From NCBI RefSeq assembly GCF_024436415.1, contig NZ_JAFMZQ010000002.1, forward strand, positions 248,001 to 312,000: a DNA stretch of 64,000 nucleotides, written 5' to 3'. This document shows, in pieces, positions 39,507 through 47,990 of this stretch (position 1 is its first letter; each line of letters begins with the position of its first letter). The notes below the pieces were generated by a model. That model was not told the DNA's origin and searched no databases. It saw only the letters and a list, made by a program, of their open reading frames with translations. This stretch comes from Pedobacter deserti (GTDB taxonomy: Bacteria; Bacteroidota; Bacteroidia; Sphingobacteriales; Sphingobacteriaceae). Made by a program: the position numbers and the translations under genes.

Positions 39507-39822
39507 TTTAATTCGTCTTTTTCGGGATAAAAGTAAATAATCCTAAATCTCTGGTATGTTTTTTTTTCATAATTTAATTTATTGGTTTTGGTTGTCGTTG
39601 TATATTGTTGCTCTAATGCTTAAAAAAACGCTCTTTTATCCGCGTTCGGCCCGATTGTAACCCGACCATATTGTTAAATAAACACTAAGCTAAAATACAC
39701 TTTTATTTTATAATCCCAATTTTAATATAATATCTGAAAGCGCATCAGGGCGCAGAGGCGGGTTACAGGGATTTAAAAAGTTATAATACATTTGTACCTG
39801 CCAGCTAAAAAGCAGTTTATAC
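39507..39822 (+). other. 316-base AT-rich divergent intergenic region
   Basis: Between the BadF-family kinase and the biotin carboxylase genes. It holds one exact -7 element (39787-39794) for the carboxylase and a weaker one for the kinase. The rest is AT-rich with T runs. I see no small gene, no strong hairpin and no repeat. Confidence 0.5.
39787..39794 (+). promoter_or_regulatory. -7 element of the biotin carboxylase gene
   Basis: TACATTTG, an exact TAnnTTTG match, 28 bases upstream of the ATG. Confidence 0.6.
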
Positions 39823-41304
39823 ATGAAGAAATTACTTGTGGCCAACCGCGGCGAGATAGCCTTAAGGATCATGCGCTCTGCCCGCGAAATGGGAATTAAA
39901 ACAGTGGCCGTTTATTCGGAGGCCGACCGAAAAGCATTGCACGTGCGTTATGCGGATGAAGCAGTTTGCATAGGACCGGCACCCTCCAACCAGTCGTATT
40001 TGCTGAGCGAGCTTATTATTGACGCATGCAGGCAGACCGGTGCGGAGGCTATTCATCCCGGATACGGTTTTCTTTCGGAGAATGCCTCTTTCGCCCGTAT
40101 GGTGCGGGAAGCCGGATTGACCCTGATTGGCCCCACGCCGGAAGCCATGGAAATTATGGGCAACAAGCTTTCTGCGAAGGCTGCCGCGCTGCAGTACAAT
40201 ATTCCAATGGTGCCGGGCACAGCCGAGGCAATAACAGATATTGCCGAGGCAAAGCAACGTGCGCTGGAGGTTGGCTTCCCGATCCTCATCAAGGCTGCTG
40301 CGGGCGGTGGAGGAAAAGGAATGCGGATTGTAGAGCAGGTAAACGATTTCGAAAGCCAGATGCAGCTAGCAGTAAGCGAGGCGACATCTGCTTTTGGCGA
40401 TGGTTCTGTTTTTATAGAACGTTATGTTTCATCGCCGCGGCACATTGAAATACAGGTCCTGGGCGATACACATGGCAATATTGTTCATCTTTTTGAACGG
40501 GAATGTTCAGTCCAGCGCAGGCACCAAAAAGTTGTGGAAGAAGCACCGTCCAGCATACTTACGGAGGAGGTCAGGGCAGAAATGGGACGCTGTGCGGTCG
40601 ATGTCGCACGTTCGGTGAGCTACGTTGGTGCCGGAACCGTAGAGTTTATCCTGGATGAAAACCTTAACTTTTTCTTTTTGGAAATGAACACACGCCTGCA
40701 GGTAGAGCATCCGGTTACAGAACTGATCACGGGGCTCGACCTGGTAAAGGAGCAGATCCGGATAGCGAGGGGAGAGGTGTTGTCGTATAAACAGGAGGAC
40801 CTTCATATCAATGGCCATGCCATTGAATTAAGGGTTTATGCAGAAGATCCGGACAACAATTTCCTGCCCGATATTGGTGTGCTCCAAACCTACCGTACGC
40901 CAAAGGGAAATGGTGTGCGGGTGGACGACGGATTTGAGCAGGGTATGGAAGTGCCTATTTATTATGATCCGATGATCGCTAAGCTGATTACCTGGGGGCA
41001 CGACCGGAGCGAGGCTATGGATAGAATGATCAGGGCTATCGATGAATATGAGATTACCGGTATTAAAACTACGCTGGGATTTGGTAAGTTTGTGATGCGG
41101 CATGAAGCATTCCGGACCGGCGCTTTCGATACACATTTCGTGAGCAAATACTTTGAACCAGGCAGCCACTATGAGGATAAAGATGAGGCTATGATCGCGG
41201 CAGTCGCTGCCGTGCTTTTTTCAAACAAGCGGATCGCCCGCGTGGCCGCACAGGCTTCAGCGCCTCAGACCAATTGGAAAAGGAACCGCACACGTTATAA
41301 CTGA
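39823..41304 (+). CDS. Biotin carboxylase subunit of an acyl-CoA carboxylase
   Basis: 493 residues. It carboxylates biotin on a carrier protein with ATP and bicarbonate. KKLLVANRGEIALRIMRSA begins the N-domain, AAAGGGGKGMRIV is the ATP-grasp glycine loop, and EMNTRLQVEHPVTE contains the metal-binding Glu and active-site Arg. The tail, about 45 residues longer than E. coli AccC and rich in Arg/Asn, is closer to propionyl- or acetyl-CoA carboxylase subunits of Bacteroidetes. No BCCP or carboxyltransferase gene is adjacent, so the physiological acyl-CoA cannot be named. It precedes ribE by 5 bases and may be co-transcribed. Confidence 0.93.
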   Translation: MKKLLVANRGEIALRIMRSAREMGIKTVAVYSEADRKALHVRYADEAVCIGPAPSNQSYLLSELIIDACRQTGAEAIHPGYGFLSENASFARMVREAGLTLIGPTPEAMEIMGNKLSAKAAALQYNIPMVPGTAEAITDIAEAKQRALEVGFPILIKAAAGGGGKGMRIVEQVNDFESQMQLAVSEATSAFGDGSVFIERYVSSPRHIEIQVLGDTHGNIVHLFERECSVQRRHQKVVEEAPSSILTEEVRAEMGRCAVDVARSVSYVGAGTVEFILDENLNFFFLEMNTRLQVEHPVTELITGLDLVKEQIRIARGEVLSYKQEDLHINGHAIELRVYAEDPDNNFLPDIGVLQTYRTPKGNGVRVDDGFEQGMEVPIYYDPMIAKLITWGHDRSEAMDRMIRAIDEYEITGIKTTLGFGKFVMRHEAFRTGAFDTHFVSKYFEPGSHYEDKDEAMIAAVAAVLFSNKRIARVAAQASAPQTNWKRNRTRYN

Positions 41305-41309
41305 TTTAC

Positions 41310-41897
41310 ATGTTTACAGGAATTATAGAAACAACCGGTTCCATTACCGAGATACGAGAGGAAGGCACAAATATTCATTTTACCGTAAGTTCACCCATAA
41401 GCAGTGAGCTGAAGATTGATCAGAGTGTGGCTCATAACGGTGTATGCCTCACTGTAGTTGCAGTGGCGGCAGAAACGCATACGGTGACGGCTATTCACGA
41501 GACCTTACAAAAAACAAATTTGGGTAGCCTGCGTGTAGGCGGGGCGGTAAATCTGGAGCGCTGCATGCAGATGAACGGCCGGCTGGACGGGCATATCGTG
41601 CAGGGGCATGTGGATCAAACAGCCGTCTGCATAAAAAAAGCTGAACTGGAAGGAAGCTGGGAATACCGCTTTAAGTATGACTCGGCGCAGGGAAACGTAA
41701 CCGTCGAGAAAGGATCCGTGTGCGTTAACGGCATCAGCTTAACGGTGGTCAATTCGGCGTCCGACGAGTTTTCTGTGTTTATTATTCCCTATACATACGC
41801 ATATACCAATCTGCACGAAGTGGAAGAGGGCGACACGGTTAACATTGAGTTCGACATTATCGGGAAATATGTTGCCAGACTGATCAATAAAAGCTGA
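41310..41897 (+). CDS. ribE: Riboflavin synthase, alpha chain
   Basis: 195 residues. It dismutates two 6,7-dimethyl-8-ribityllumazine molecules to riboflavin. MFTGIIETTG is the family start. Two lumazine-binding repeats are visible, the first with AHNGVCLTVV and the second with GSVCVNGISLTVV. It lies 5 bases downstream of the biotin carboxylase gene on the same strand. Its TGA abuts the stop codon of the convergent TPR gene, the two forming the palindrome GCTGATCAGC. Confidence 0.96.
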   Translation: MFTGIIETTGSITEIREEGTNIHFTVSSPISSELKIDQSVAHNGVCLTVVAVAAETHTVTAIHETLQKTNLGSLRVGGAVNLERCMQMNGRLDGHIVQGHVDQTAVCIKKAELEGSWEYRFKYDSAQGNVTVEKGSVCVNGISLTVVNSASDEFSVFIIPYTYAYTNLHEVEEGDTVNIEFDIIGKYVARLINKS

Positions 41898-42917
41898 TCA
41901 GCGTTTCAGCTCAGCGATCTTATTCTTGATGAAGTTGGCCTGCTTGGCCTTTTTCTTTTCATCTATGGTTTTAAGATAGCGCTCGTAATAGTCTATCGCA
42001 TTCTTCTTGTCGCCCAGCTTCATTTCATACAGCAGAGCGATGTTGTACAGCAGGCTCCCGTCATTCTCGAAATCGAGCCCCCGTTTATAAGCTTTTGTAG
42101 CGGGCTCATTTTGCTGTATCTGCTCGTAAGAGTCGCCCAGCAACCCGTAATAACTTGCTGCGCGCGGAGAAACGCCGAGGTTGATCGCCTTTTCCAGGTA
42201 AGCGATGGCGCTCTTATAGTCTCTTATGCCCCGGTAGCTTCTGGCGAGATCGTAATAGAGCGCTTCCTTATCGCTGCTCATCGTTTCAGGAATCATTAGA
42301 AAATGTTTCACTGCATTCCTGTAGTCGAGTGTCAGATAATAAGCTTTGCCCAAGTGATCCAAAACCATAACGGTGCTGTCGCCTTCGCTCAGCAACACTT
42401 GCCCCGTTTTAATCACCTCTCGGTATTTCCGGTTCTCCAGGTCTACCGGCATCATCAATCTCCTCAGCCGCAGGTTTTCAGCGTCTGCGTTGAGCGCAGG
42501 CGCCAAGACTGCTGCCGCACGTTTAAAATCTTTGTTTTCCAGGTACAGCGCCGCCAGTTCGCTGGCAATATCCGCATCTACCGGATCCATTTTATGAGCC
42601 AGTTCAAGATAAGTTAGTCGGCGGCCAGTGGGCGAGCCCTTTTCGAGTTCTGAAAGCCGCTTATAAGGTAGGATACTGGTGCTGTCCGCTTTTGCTGCTG
42701 CCAGATAATAAGATCTGGCTTTGTTCATATAGCCCCTACTGGCGTGGTCTTCCGCAAGTTTTGTCAGCTCCGGGAAACCAGCGGAGTCAGACTTTACAAC
42801 GGACTGAACGCTGTCTACAGCAAGCGTATCCTGACCCAGGACGAACTGTGCTGACATCAGCGTCATCAGAAATAATGCAATCTTTTTCATGTGTCGTACA
42901 AGTACCCCAAACTTCAT
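41898..42917 (-). CDS. Exported TPR-repeat protein
   Basis: Up to 339 residues. A signal peptide (MKKIALFLMTLMSAQFVLGQ) is followed by tetratricopeptide repeats for most of the chain: SYYLAAAKADSTSILPY, ASELAALYLENKDFKRAA, YLEKAINLGVSPRAASYYG and similar units. It is probably a periplasmic or outer-membrane scaffold. ATG 42917 overlaps the kinase stop as ATGA, implying coupling. ATG 42890 gives a cleaner signal peptide, and both remain possible. Its place directly after a sensor kinase gene suggests a shared role, which is inference. Confidence 0.85.
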   Translation of the reverse strand: MKFGVLVRHMKKIALFLMTLMSAQFVLGQDTLAVDSVQSVVKSDSAGFPELTKLAEDHASRGYMNKARSYYLAAAKADSTSILPYKRLSELEKGSPTGRRLTYLELAHKMDPVDADIASELAALYLENKDFKRAAAVLAPALNADAENLRLRRLMMPVDLENRKYREVIKTGQVLLSEGDSTVMVLDHLGKAYYLTLDYRNAVKHFLMIPETMSSDKEALYYDLARSYRGIRDYKSAIAYLEKAINLGVSPRAASYYGLLGDSYEQIQQNEPATKAYKRGLDFENDGSLLYNIALLYEMKLGDKKNAIDYYERYLKTIDEKKKAKQANFIKNKIAELKR

Positions 42918-44695
42918 TCCAGTTCTATAGCGCGGTCGTCTACGGGCAGATAGATATTAAAGGTAGAGCCCACACCCTGTTCGCTCTCTACCGTAAGCAT
43001 GCCGTTATTCCGTTCCACAAAATCCTTACACACCACCAGGCCTAATCCGGTGCCCTTCTCGTTGGCAGTGCCGCGCGTTGATTGGTTCTCGCCCGTAAAC
43101 AGTTTTTCAAGCACTTCTTTAGGCATACCCAGACCGTTGTCCGCTATGCTAAGCCGGATGAACGCTTCTTTAGTATAAACTGCCGTAATTTGAATCCGGC
43201 AACCGGATTGACAAAACTTAATGGCATTGTTCAGGATGTTTCTCACAACGATCTCCATCATGATAATGTCTGCATACACCGTTGCGCCCGGAAACACATC
43301 CTGTATGATTTCGATATTTTTTGATTTTGCAGAGGGCAAATGATAATTGACCTCGTTTACAACCAGGCTTTTCAGGTCAAAAAATTCATGGTTGATGCCA
43401 TAACCTTTAAGCTGGCTTCTCGACCAATGTAAAATGTTCTCGAGGAGGTCGGTGGTATAAAGAATGTCTTTAGACAGGGCTGGCACGAGCGTTTTAAACT
43501 CCTCCATGCTGATCAGGTTGTTGGAGATCATTTTGAGTACTTCCGACAGGTTCACCAGCGGACCTCTCAGGTCGTGCGCAATGATCGAAAATATCCTGTC
43601 CTTCAACTGGTTCAGTCTTTGAAGTTCCTCCGCCTGCAGTCTCGAGCGGAGCGACTCTTCCCGTAATGAGGTAAGATCCTGCAACTTGATGATTGTTGCC
43701 TCGCTGCTCAACTGATTTTCGTTAAGATACCTGATGTCTGCCTCGATGGCATATAATCCGTTTGGTGTCTGAACGTTAAGCTCGATTTTCCCGGATTCCT
43801 TGCGGTTAAGATAGTCGAACAGTAAGGTCTGATCCGGCATCAGTGCCGATATCGGCGTACCGATGATCTTGCTGTTGTGATAGTCAGTGAGGTAAGTTTT
43901 AAAGCTTCGGTTATAATCGATTACACGGTTTCTATGGTCAAGCACCACAAAGCCATCCTGCATGAGGTCCAGCACCTTTTCACGGGCTACAGGCAGAATA
44001 TCGAAGAGTTTAAACCTGTAGATGGCGAGCGAGATCATAAACACCGTTGCAATAAAGGCAAAGGGCGTAAGGTCCAGGTTTGGGACGGGGCGCAGACCGG
44101 TGAGATACGAAATATTGGCCGCCCAGGGTATCATGGCAGAGATGATGATCATATAGTTCTGCCGTCTGTAAATCGGGTCGGCCTGCCTGAACTTGATGAT
44201 CAGCAGGTAACTGCCAATGGCCAGCAAAGCATAAAAATAGACTGTAAATAAGCGGTAAGCAATTGCAGGCTCTATCGCAACCATTGGAAAATCGCCGCTC
44301 GTATCCATGTACAGCCGCTCGTAGTGCAAATGGTGGTAATCGTTCGTCCATACAAGCAGGGTAGTTATCACCGACACACTGATCAGGAAGATCAGGTTTC
44401 GCTTCCGTTTATACCATGCCTCTTTGCCAGATAGATGCAGGCAGAACAAGAACCAGTTGAGCGGCAGGGCCGTAATACCAAGGTATTGTATGTTGATGTA
44501 AATGGTCGCCTGTTCAAGCGTGGGACTGGCGAGTTCGAAGCCGTAACCCAACGCCCAGATGGCATTTGCCAGCATCATAATGCCAAAGAACCTTACCGCG
44601 CCCCCTTCTTTTTTATAAACGTAATAAGAAAAAAATAACGTAACCGACCCGCATATGATCAGAATCGTGGAGTAAACGTTAAAACTAAATTCCAT
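42914..44695 (-). CDS. Membrane sensor histidine kinase with 7TM-type N-domain and PAS
   Basis: 593 residues. The N-terminal third has seven hydrophobic segments of the His_kinase_N_7TM type (STILIICGSVTLFFSYYVY and six more). A PAS domain follows (FVVLDHRNRVIDYNRSFKTYL). The dimerisation box is FSIIAHDLRGPLVNL with the phospho-accepting His. The HATPase has NILNNAIKFC (N box), IADNGLGMP (G1) and GTGLGLVVCKDF (G2). No response regulator gene is adjacent, so the partner is elsewhere. The TPR gene is coupled through an ATGA overlap. Confidence 0.93.
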   Translation of the reverse strand: MEFSFNVYSTILIICGSVTLFFSYYVYKKEGGAVRFFGIMMLANAIWALGYGFELASPTLEQATIYINIQYLGITALPLNWFLFCLHLSGKEAWYKRKRNLIFLISVSVITTLLVWTNDYHHLHYERLYMDTSGDFPMVAIEPAIAYRLFTVYFYALLAIGSYLLIIKFRQADPIYRRQNYMIIISAMIPWAANISYLTGLRPVPNLDLTPFAFIATVFMISLAIYRFKLFDILPVAREKVLDLMQDGFVVLDHRNRVIDYNRSFKTYLTDYHNSKIIGTPISALMPDQTLLFDYLNRKESGKIELNVQTPNGLYAIEADIRYLNENQLSSEATIIKLQDLTSLREESLRSRLQAEELQRLNQLKDRIFSIIAHDLRGPLVNLSEVLKMISNNLISMEEFKTLVPALSKDILYTTDLLENILHWSRSQLKGYGINHEFFDLKSLVVNEVNYHLPSAKSKNIEIIQDVFPGATVYADIIMMEIVVRNILNNAIKFCQSGCRIQITAVYTKEAFIRLSIADNGLGMPKEVLEKLFTGENQSTRGTANEKGTGLGLVVCKDFVERNNGMLTVESEQGVGSTFNIYLPVDDRAIELE

Positions 44696-44840
44696 CTATT
44701 GCGCGCACACTAAGTACAAAAAAACTCGATTAATAAAACAATAACGCGGGTTTGAACATTATATGCCTAAATCTACATAATTTAGTTTTAAACTGAAAAT
44801 GTTGTTAGTTTTACATTGTTTAAATAACTCTTAGTCATTT

Positions 44841-45428
44841 ATGAAAAAAATACTACTTGTGGCACTGTTGACGGGTTTCAATCTTGCCGCATTCAGTCAG
44901 TTAATGCCTAGTTTTCAACTGGGCTTGAAAGCAGGTGCAAATTTATCAAAACTGAGTACCGAAAATACTTTCAGCAGCGATAACCGTGCGGGTTACTTCG
45001 CGGGTCTGTGGGCACGCGTCGGCGCGGCGGGAATCCATCTGCAGCCAGAGCTGTATCTAAGCGGTAAGAACACCACGCTTACTAATTCAGCAGGACAGGA
45101 AAACAAAGTGAAGTTTACCAGTATGGATGTGCCTATCCTTGTAGGTACCAAACTTGGCGCTGCCGGTGTCGGGCTGCGTTTTAACACCGGTCCCGTAATC
45201 TCCTTTATTCTGGACGACGAGCAGTCTTTCGGCGATGCGGCCTCGAGTGCTTTCTCGGGCGATTTTAAAGGTCAGAACATTGCATGGCAATTGGGGGCGG
45301 GACTGGACATTGGCAGCCTTGGTGTCGACCTGAGGTATGAAGCCGGTTTGTCTAAGCTGGGTGAAGATCAGTATGAGGGACAGAAATTGCGCTTGTTCAC
45401 GTTCGGATTAGCTTATAAACTCTTTTAG
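44841..45428 (+). CDS. Outer-membrane beta-barrel protein (porin-like)
   Basis: 195 residues. A signal peptide (MKKILLVALLTGFNLAAFSQ) precedes an eight-strand barrel pattern: alternating aromatic and small residues such as SFQLGLKAGANLSKL, HLQPELYLSGK and LGAGLDIGSLGVDLRYEAG, ending in LFTFGLAYKLF with a C-terminal Phe. It belongs to the OMP_b-brl_2 type common in Bacteroidetes; ligand and role are unknown. A strong terminator follows. Confidence 0.87.
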   Translation: MKKILLVALLTGFNLAAFSQLMPSFQLGLKAGANLSKLSTENTFSSDNRAGYFAGLWARVGAAGIHLQPELYLSGKNTTLTNSAGQENKVKFTSMDVPILVGTKLGAAGVGLRFNTGPVISFILDDEQSFGDAASSAFSGDFKGQNIAWQLGAGLDIGSLGVDLRYEAGLSKLGEDQYEGQKLRLFTFGLAYKLF

Positions 45429-45451
45429 TCCGGCATTTCTGTAAAATGTAT

Positions 45452-45488
45452 AAAAAAGGGGCAGGCTGAAAAGTCTGCCCCTTTTTTT
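45452..45488 (+). terminator. Terminator of the beta-barrel gene
   Basis: A 13-base perfect stem AAAAAAGGGGCAG / CTGCCCCTTTTTT with a 10-base loop, followed by a further T. Confidence 0.9.
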
Positions 45489-45535
45489 GGCGCCAAAATT
45501 GAGTATGTTACCTAGTCAACCTAATCAAAACTGTT

Positions 45536-45823
45536 ATGAACATCAAAGAACTATTGCTAAAGCATCAGAACTTCGCTGAGCTCCTGAAACAATTCGCAAT
45601 CAAGGCAGAGGACTTCAGGATCCGGGACGAAGATGTCCTGCTAAATGATCAGAATTTAGAACACCGGGAGATATTAAAAGAAGACATCTGTATTGAGGGA
45701 AAGAACGAGCAGGGAATCATTAGCTTCTTTGGGACACTTCACTGCAACCTTCTCAACAAATTGGCAGTTTTCGAAATGCAAGGCTTCGAACAGAAGTCGG
45801 GCCAGCAGATGTGTGCCAGTTAA
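45536..45823 (+). CDS. Hypothetical protein (95 aa)
   Basis: A soluble protein of 95 residues without signal or membrane segment: helical N-terminus MNIKELLLKHQNFAELLKQ, then a mixed region with RIRDEDVLLND and two Cys (DICIEG, LHCNLL). No family recognised. It is flanked by a terminator upstream, and its stop overlaps that of the convergent YihY gene by 4 bases (TTAA). No exact promoter element was seen. Confidence 0.65.
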   Translation: MNIKELLLKHQNFAELLKQFAIKAEDFRIRDEDVLLNDQNLEHREILKEDICIEGKNEQGIISFFGTLHCNLLNKLAVFEMQGFEQKSGQQMCAS

Positions 45824-46740
45824 CGGTCCTTCAAAATCTCTTTAATTTCGTAGTTGAAAGCTCCTTTAATCGGGCGTATAGGCGTTTCTCTGTCGTCGCT
45901 CAGGATTTTTACATAACAGGCGCCAAAATAAAAGATGAACGACGAGTAGAATACAAACAGCATGATCAGAACAATCGACCCTGATGTTCCGTAAATATTC
46001 TCTATGCCGCTCAGAGGCAGCAGTATACGAAGCAGGTATTTTCCCAAACTGAACAAAACCGCGGTAAGCAGCCCTCCGCGCATGGCTGCGATCCAGGTTG
46101 GACGCCCGCTGGTCAGATAGCGGAACAGCACAGTAAACCAAATCATGACAATGCCGATGAAGGCCAGCTGATTGATTATCCATAATAAGACCCTGCCGAA
46201 GCTTGGCGCGGCGGTATTGATGTACTCGCCTATAAAAGTCTGAATGCTGTCGGTTACAAAGCCCAGCATAAACAGGATACCTGCCAGCAAGATGATCACC
46301 ATAGATCTTCCTCTAAGCTTGATATTAAACCAGAAGCCGGACTTTGGTTTATTGCCTATAGACCAGATCTGATCCAGGGAATTCTTGATTACGGTAAATA
46401 GGGTGGTAGCCACGAACAGAAAAAACACGAAACTGATCAGGGTAGCATACCATTGATGGTCTATGCCACGTATGTTGCGCAGGGTTTCCCTGATTTGTAC
46501 CGTACTGCTGTCGTCCAGCACGTTGGCTAAACGTTCAAATATCCGTGAAGCCAGTATCCTTCGGTCTATAAAGAATCCAAACAGCCGGATCAGGATTAAA
46601 AGAATAGGGGGGAGCGCAAAATTGGTAAAGAACGCCGTAGCACCTGCCAGTCGCAGCGGGTCGTTTTTGCTGAACAGCTTGAACGCCGCCTTCAGGCGAT
46701 AATAGAGCAGTATAGCCCTCTTAACCGGATCAAATCTCAT
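45820..46740 (-). CDS. YihY/BrkB family inner-membrane protein
   Basis: 306 residues from ATG 46740, with six hydrophobic segments and the family motif RLAGATAFFTNFALPPILL in the first third. IKNSLDQIWSIGNKPKSGF is the conserved loop, and IYGTSGSIVLIMLFVFYSSFIFYFG lies near the end. The family is widespread but has no agreed biochemical role; a claim that BrkB-type proteins are RNase BN is outdated. A longer frame from 46794 is rejected because it would cross the terminator of the upstream operon. Confidence 0.86.
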   Translation of the reverse strand: MRFDPVKRAILLYYRLKAAFKLFSKNDPLRLAGATAFFTNFALPPILLILIRLFGFFIDRRILASRIFERLANVLDDSSTVQIRETLRNIRGIDHQWYATLISFVFFLFVATTLFTVIKNSLDQIWSIGNKPKSGFWFNIKLRGRSMVIILLAGILFMLGFVTDSIQTFIGEYINTAAPSFGRVLLWIINQLAFIGIVMIWFTVLFRYLTSGRPTWIAAMRGGLLTAVLFSLGKYLLRILLPLSGIENIYGTSGSIVLIMLFVFYSSFIFYFGACYVKILSDDRETPIRPIKGAFNYEIKEILKDR

Positions 46741-46777
46741 GGCTCGTACCTCACTATGGCCGAAAGTAATAAAAAAA

Positions 46778-46804
46778 GAGGACATCCGTGTCACGGATGC
46801 CCTC
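46778..46804 (-). terminator. Terminator of the hmgA-hpd operon
   Basis: On the minus strand, GAGG-x-CATCCG pairs with CGGATG-x-CCTC around a 5-base loop with one mismatch, followed by a run of seven T. It lies 25 bases after the hpd stop. Confidence 0.82.
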
Positions 46805-46828
46805 TCCAGTTTTCAAATAAATAAGAGG

Positions 46829-47959
46829 CTATAAGTTGCCCCTCAGCTCTTGTTCGCGTTCCAAGGCTTCAAAAAGCGCCTTGAAATTGCCTGCACCAAA
46901 AGACTGTGCCCCTTTTCGCTGAATAATCTCGAAAAATAAGGTCGGCCGGTCTTCTACGGGCTTTGTAAAGATCTGTAATAGATAACCTTCTTCGTCACGG
47001 TCTACCAGAATACCGAGTTCCTGTAACCGCGCGATTTCTTCGTCAATCACGCCAACGCGTTCCGGCATCATATTGTAATAGGCTTCTGGGGGTGCACTTA
47101 AAAACTCAACCCCCCGAGCTTTTAAGTCACGCACTGTAGCAAGGATATCCTTTGTAGCTACAGCAACATGTTGCACCCCTTCGCCTTCGTAAAATTCAAG
47201 ATATTCTTCAATCTGGGATTTCTTTTTGCCTTCAGCAGGCTCGTTGATGGGGAATTTGGAATAGCCATTGCCATTGCTCATCACCTTGCTCATCAAAGCG
47301 GAGTATTCGGTGTTGATCTGTTTGTCGTCAAATGAAAGAATATTCACGAAGCCCATCACCTCCTCGTACCACCTGACTGTTTCGTTCATCCTGTTCCAGC
47401 CTACATTGCCTACGCAATGATCAATGTATAATAAGCCGGTTTCTGCCGGTGCGTAATCACTTTTCCAGGCTGTAAAACCAGGCATGAAAGGCCCGGTATA
47501 GTTTTTCCGTTCAATGAACATATGCACGGTTTCCCCGTAGGTATATATGCCCGACATGCGCAGCTCTCCGTGCTCATCCCTTTGGGTTACGGGCTCCAGA
47601 TAGGGCTGCGCTCCTCTTTTCGTCGTCTCCTGAAAGGCACTGTAGGCGTCATCCACCCAAAGCGCAAGCACTTTAACCCCGTCGCCATGTTTCCTGACGT
47701 GTTCAGAAACAGGGTGGTCAGACTTGAGCGCGGTGGTCAGCACCAGCCTGATCTTGCCTTGCTGCAGCACATATGAGGCGCGGTCGCGCACGCCGGTTTC
47801 CGGTCCCGCGTAGGCGAGCGACTGAAACCCGAATGCTGTCTTATAGTAATGGGCCGCCTGTTTGGCGTTTCCAACATAAAATTCAATATAGTCTGTTCCA
47901 TTGATCGGTAAAAAATCCTGCGCCTGTGCGATCTTTTCCGCAAATGTTTGTGTTGACAT
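46829..47959 (-). CDS. hpd: 4-hydroxyphenylpyruvate dioxygenase
   Basis: 376 residues. It converts 4-hydroxyphenylpyruvate to homogentisate. Two VOC halves are present, and the Fe(II) ligands are H181 (YIDHCVGNV), H264 (VQHVAV) and E344 (LFFEIIQRKG), all canonical. The C-terminal GNFKALFEALEREQ segment that closes the site is also there. It follows hmgA by 31 bases on the same strand and is followed by a terminator, so the two form an operon for tyrosine catabolism. Confidence 0.96.
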   Translation of the reverse strand: MSTQTFAEKIAQAQDFLPINGTDYIEFYVGNAKQAAHYYKTAFGFQSLAYAGPETGVRDRASYVLQQGKIRLVLTTALKSDHPVSEHVRKHGDGVKVLALWVDDAYSAFQETTKRGAQPYLEPVTQRDEHGELRMSGIYTYGETVHMFIERKNYTGPFMPGFTAWKSDYAPAETGLLYIDHCVGNVGWNRMNETVRWYEEVMGFVNILSFDDKQINTEYSALMSKVMSNGNGYSKFPINEPAEGKKKSQIEEYLEFYEGEGVQHVAVATKDILATVRDLKARGVEFLSAPPEAYYNMMPERVGVIDEEIARLQELGILVDRDEEGYLLQIFTKPVEDRPTLFFEIIQRKGAQSFGAGNFKALFEALEREQELRGNL

Positions 47960-47990
47960 GGTTCGTTTTTTTATGATAATCAGTTCTGTT

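Noticed and set aside
46741..46794. Upstream extension of the YihY gene to 46794
   Set aside because: It would run through the terminator of the hmgA-hpd operon, and the extra residues do not match the family start.
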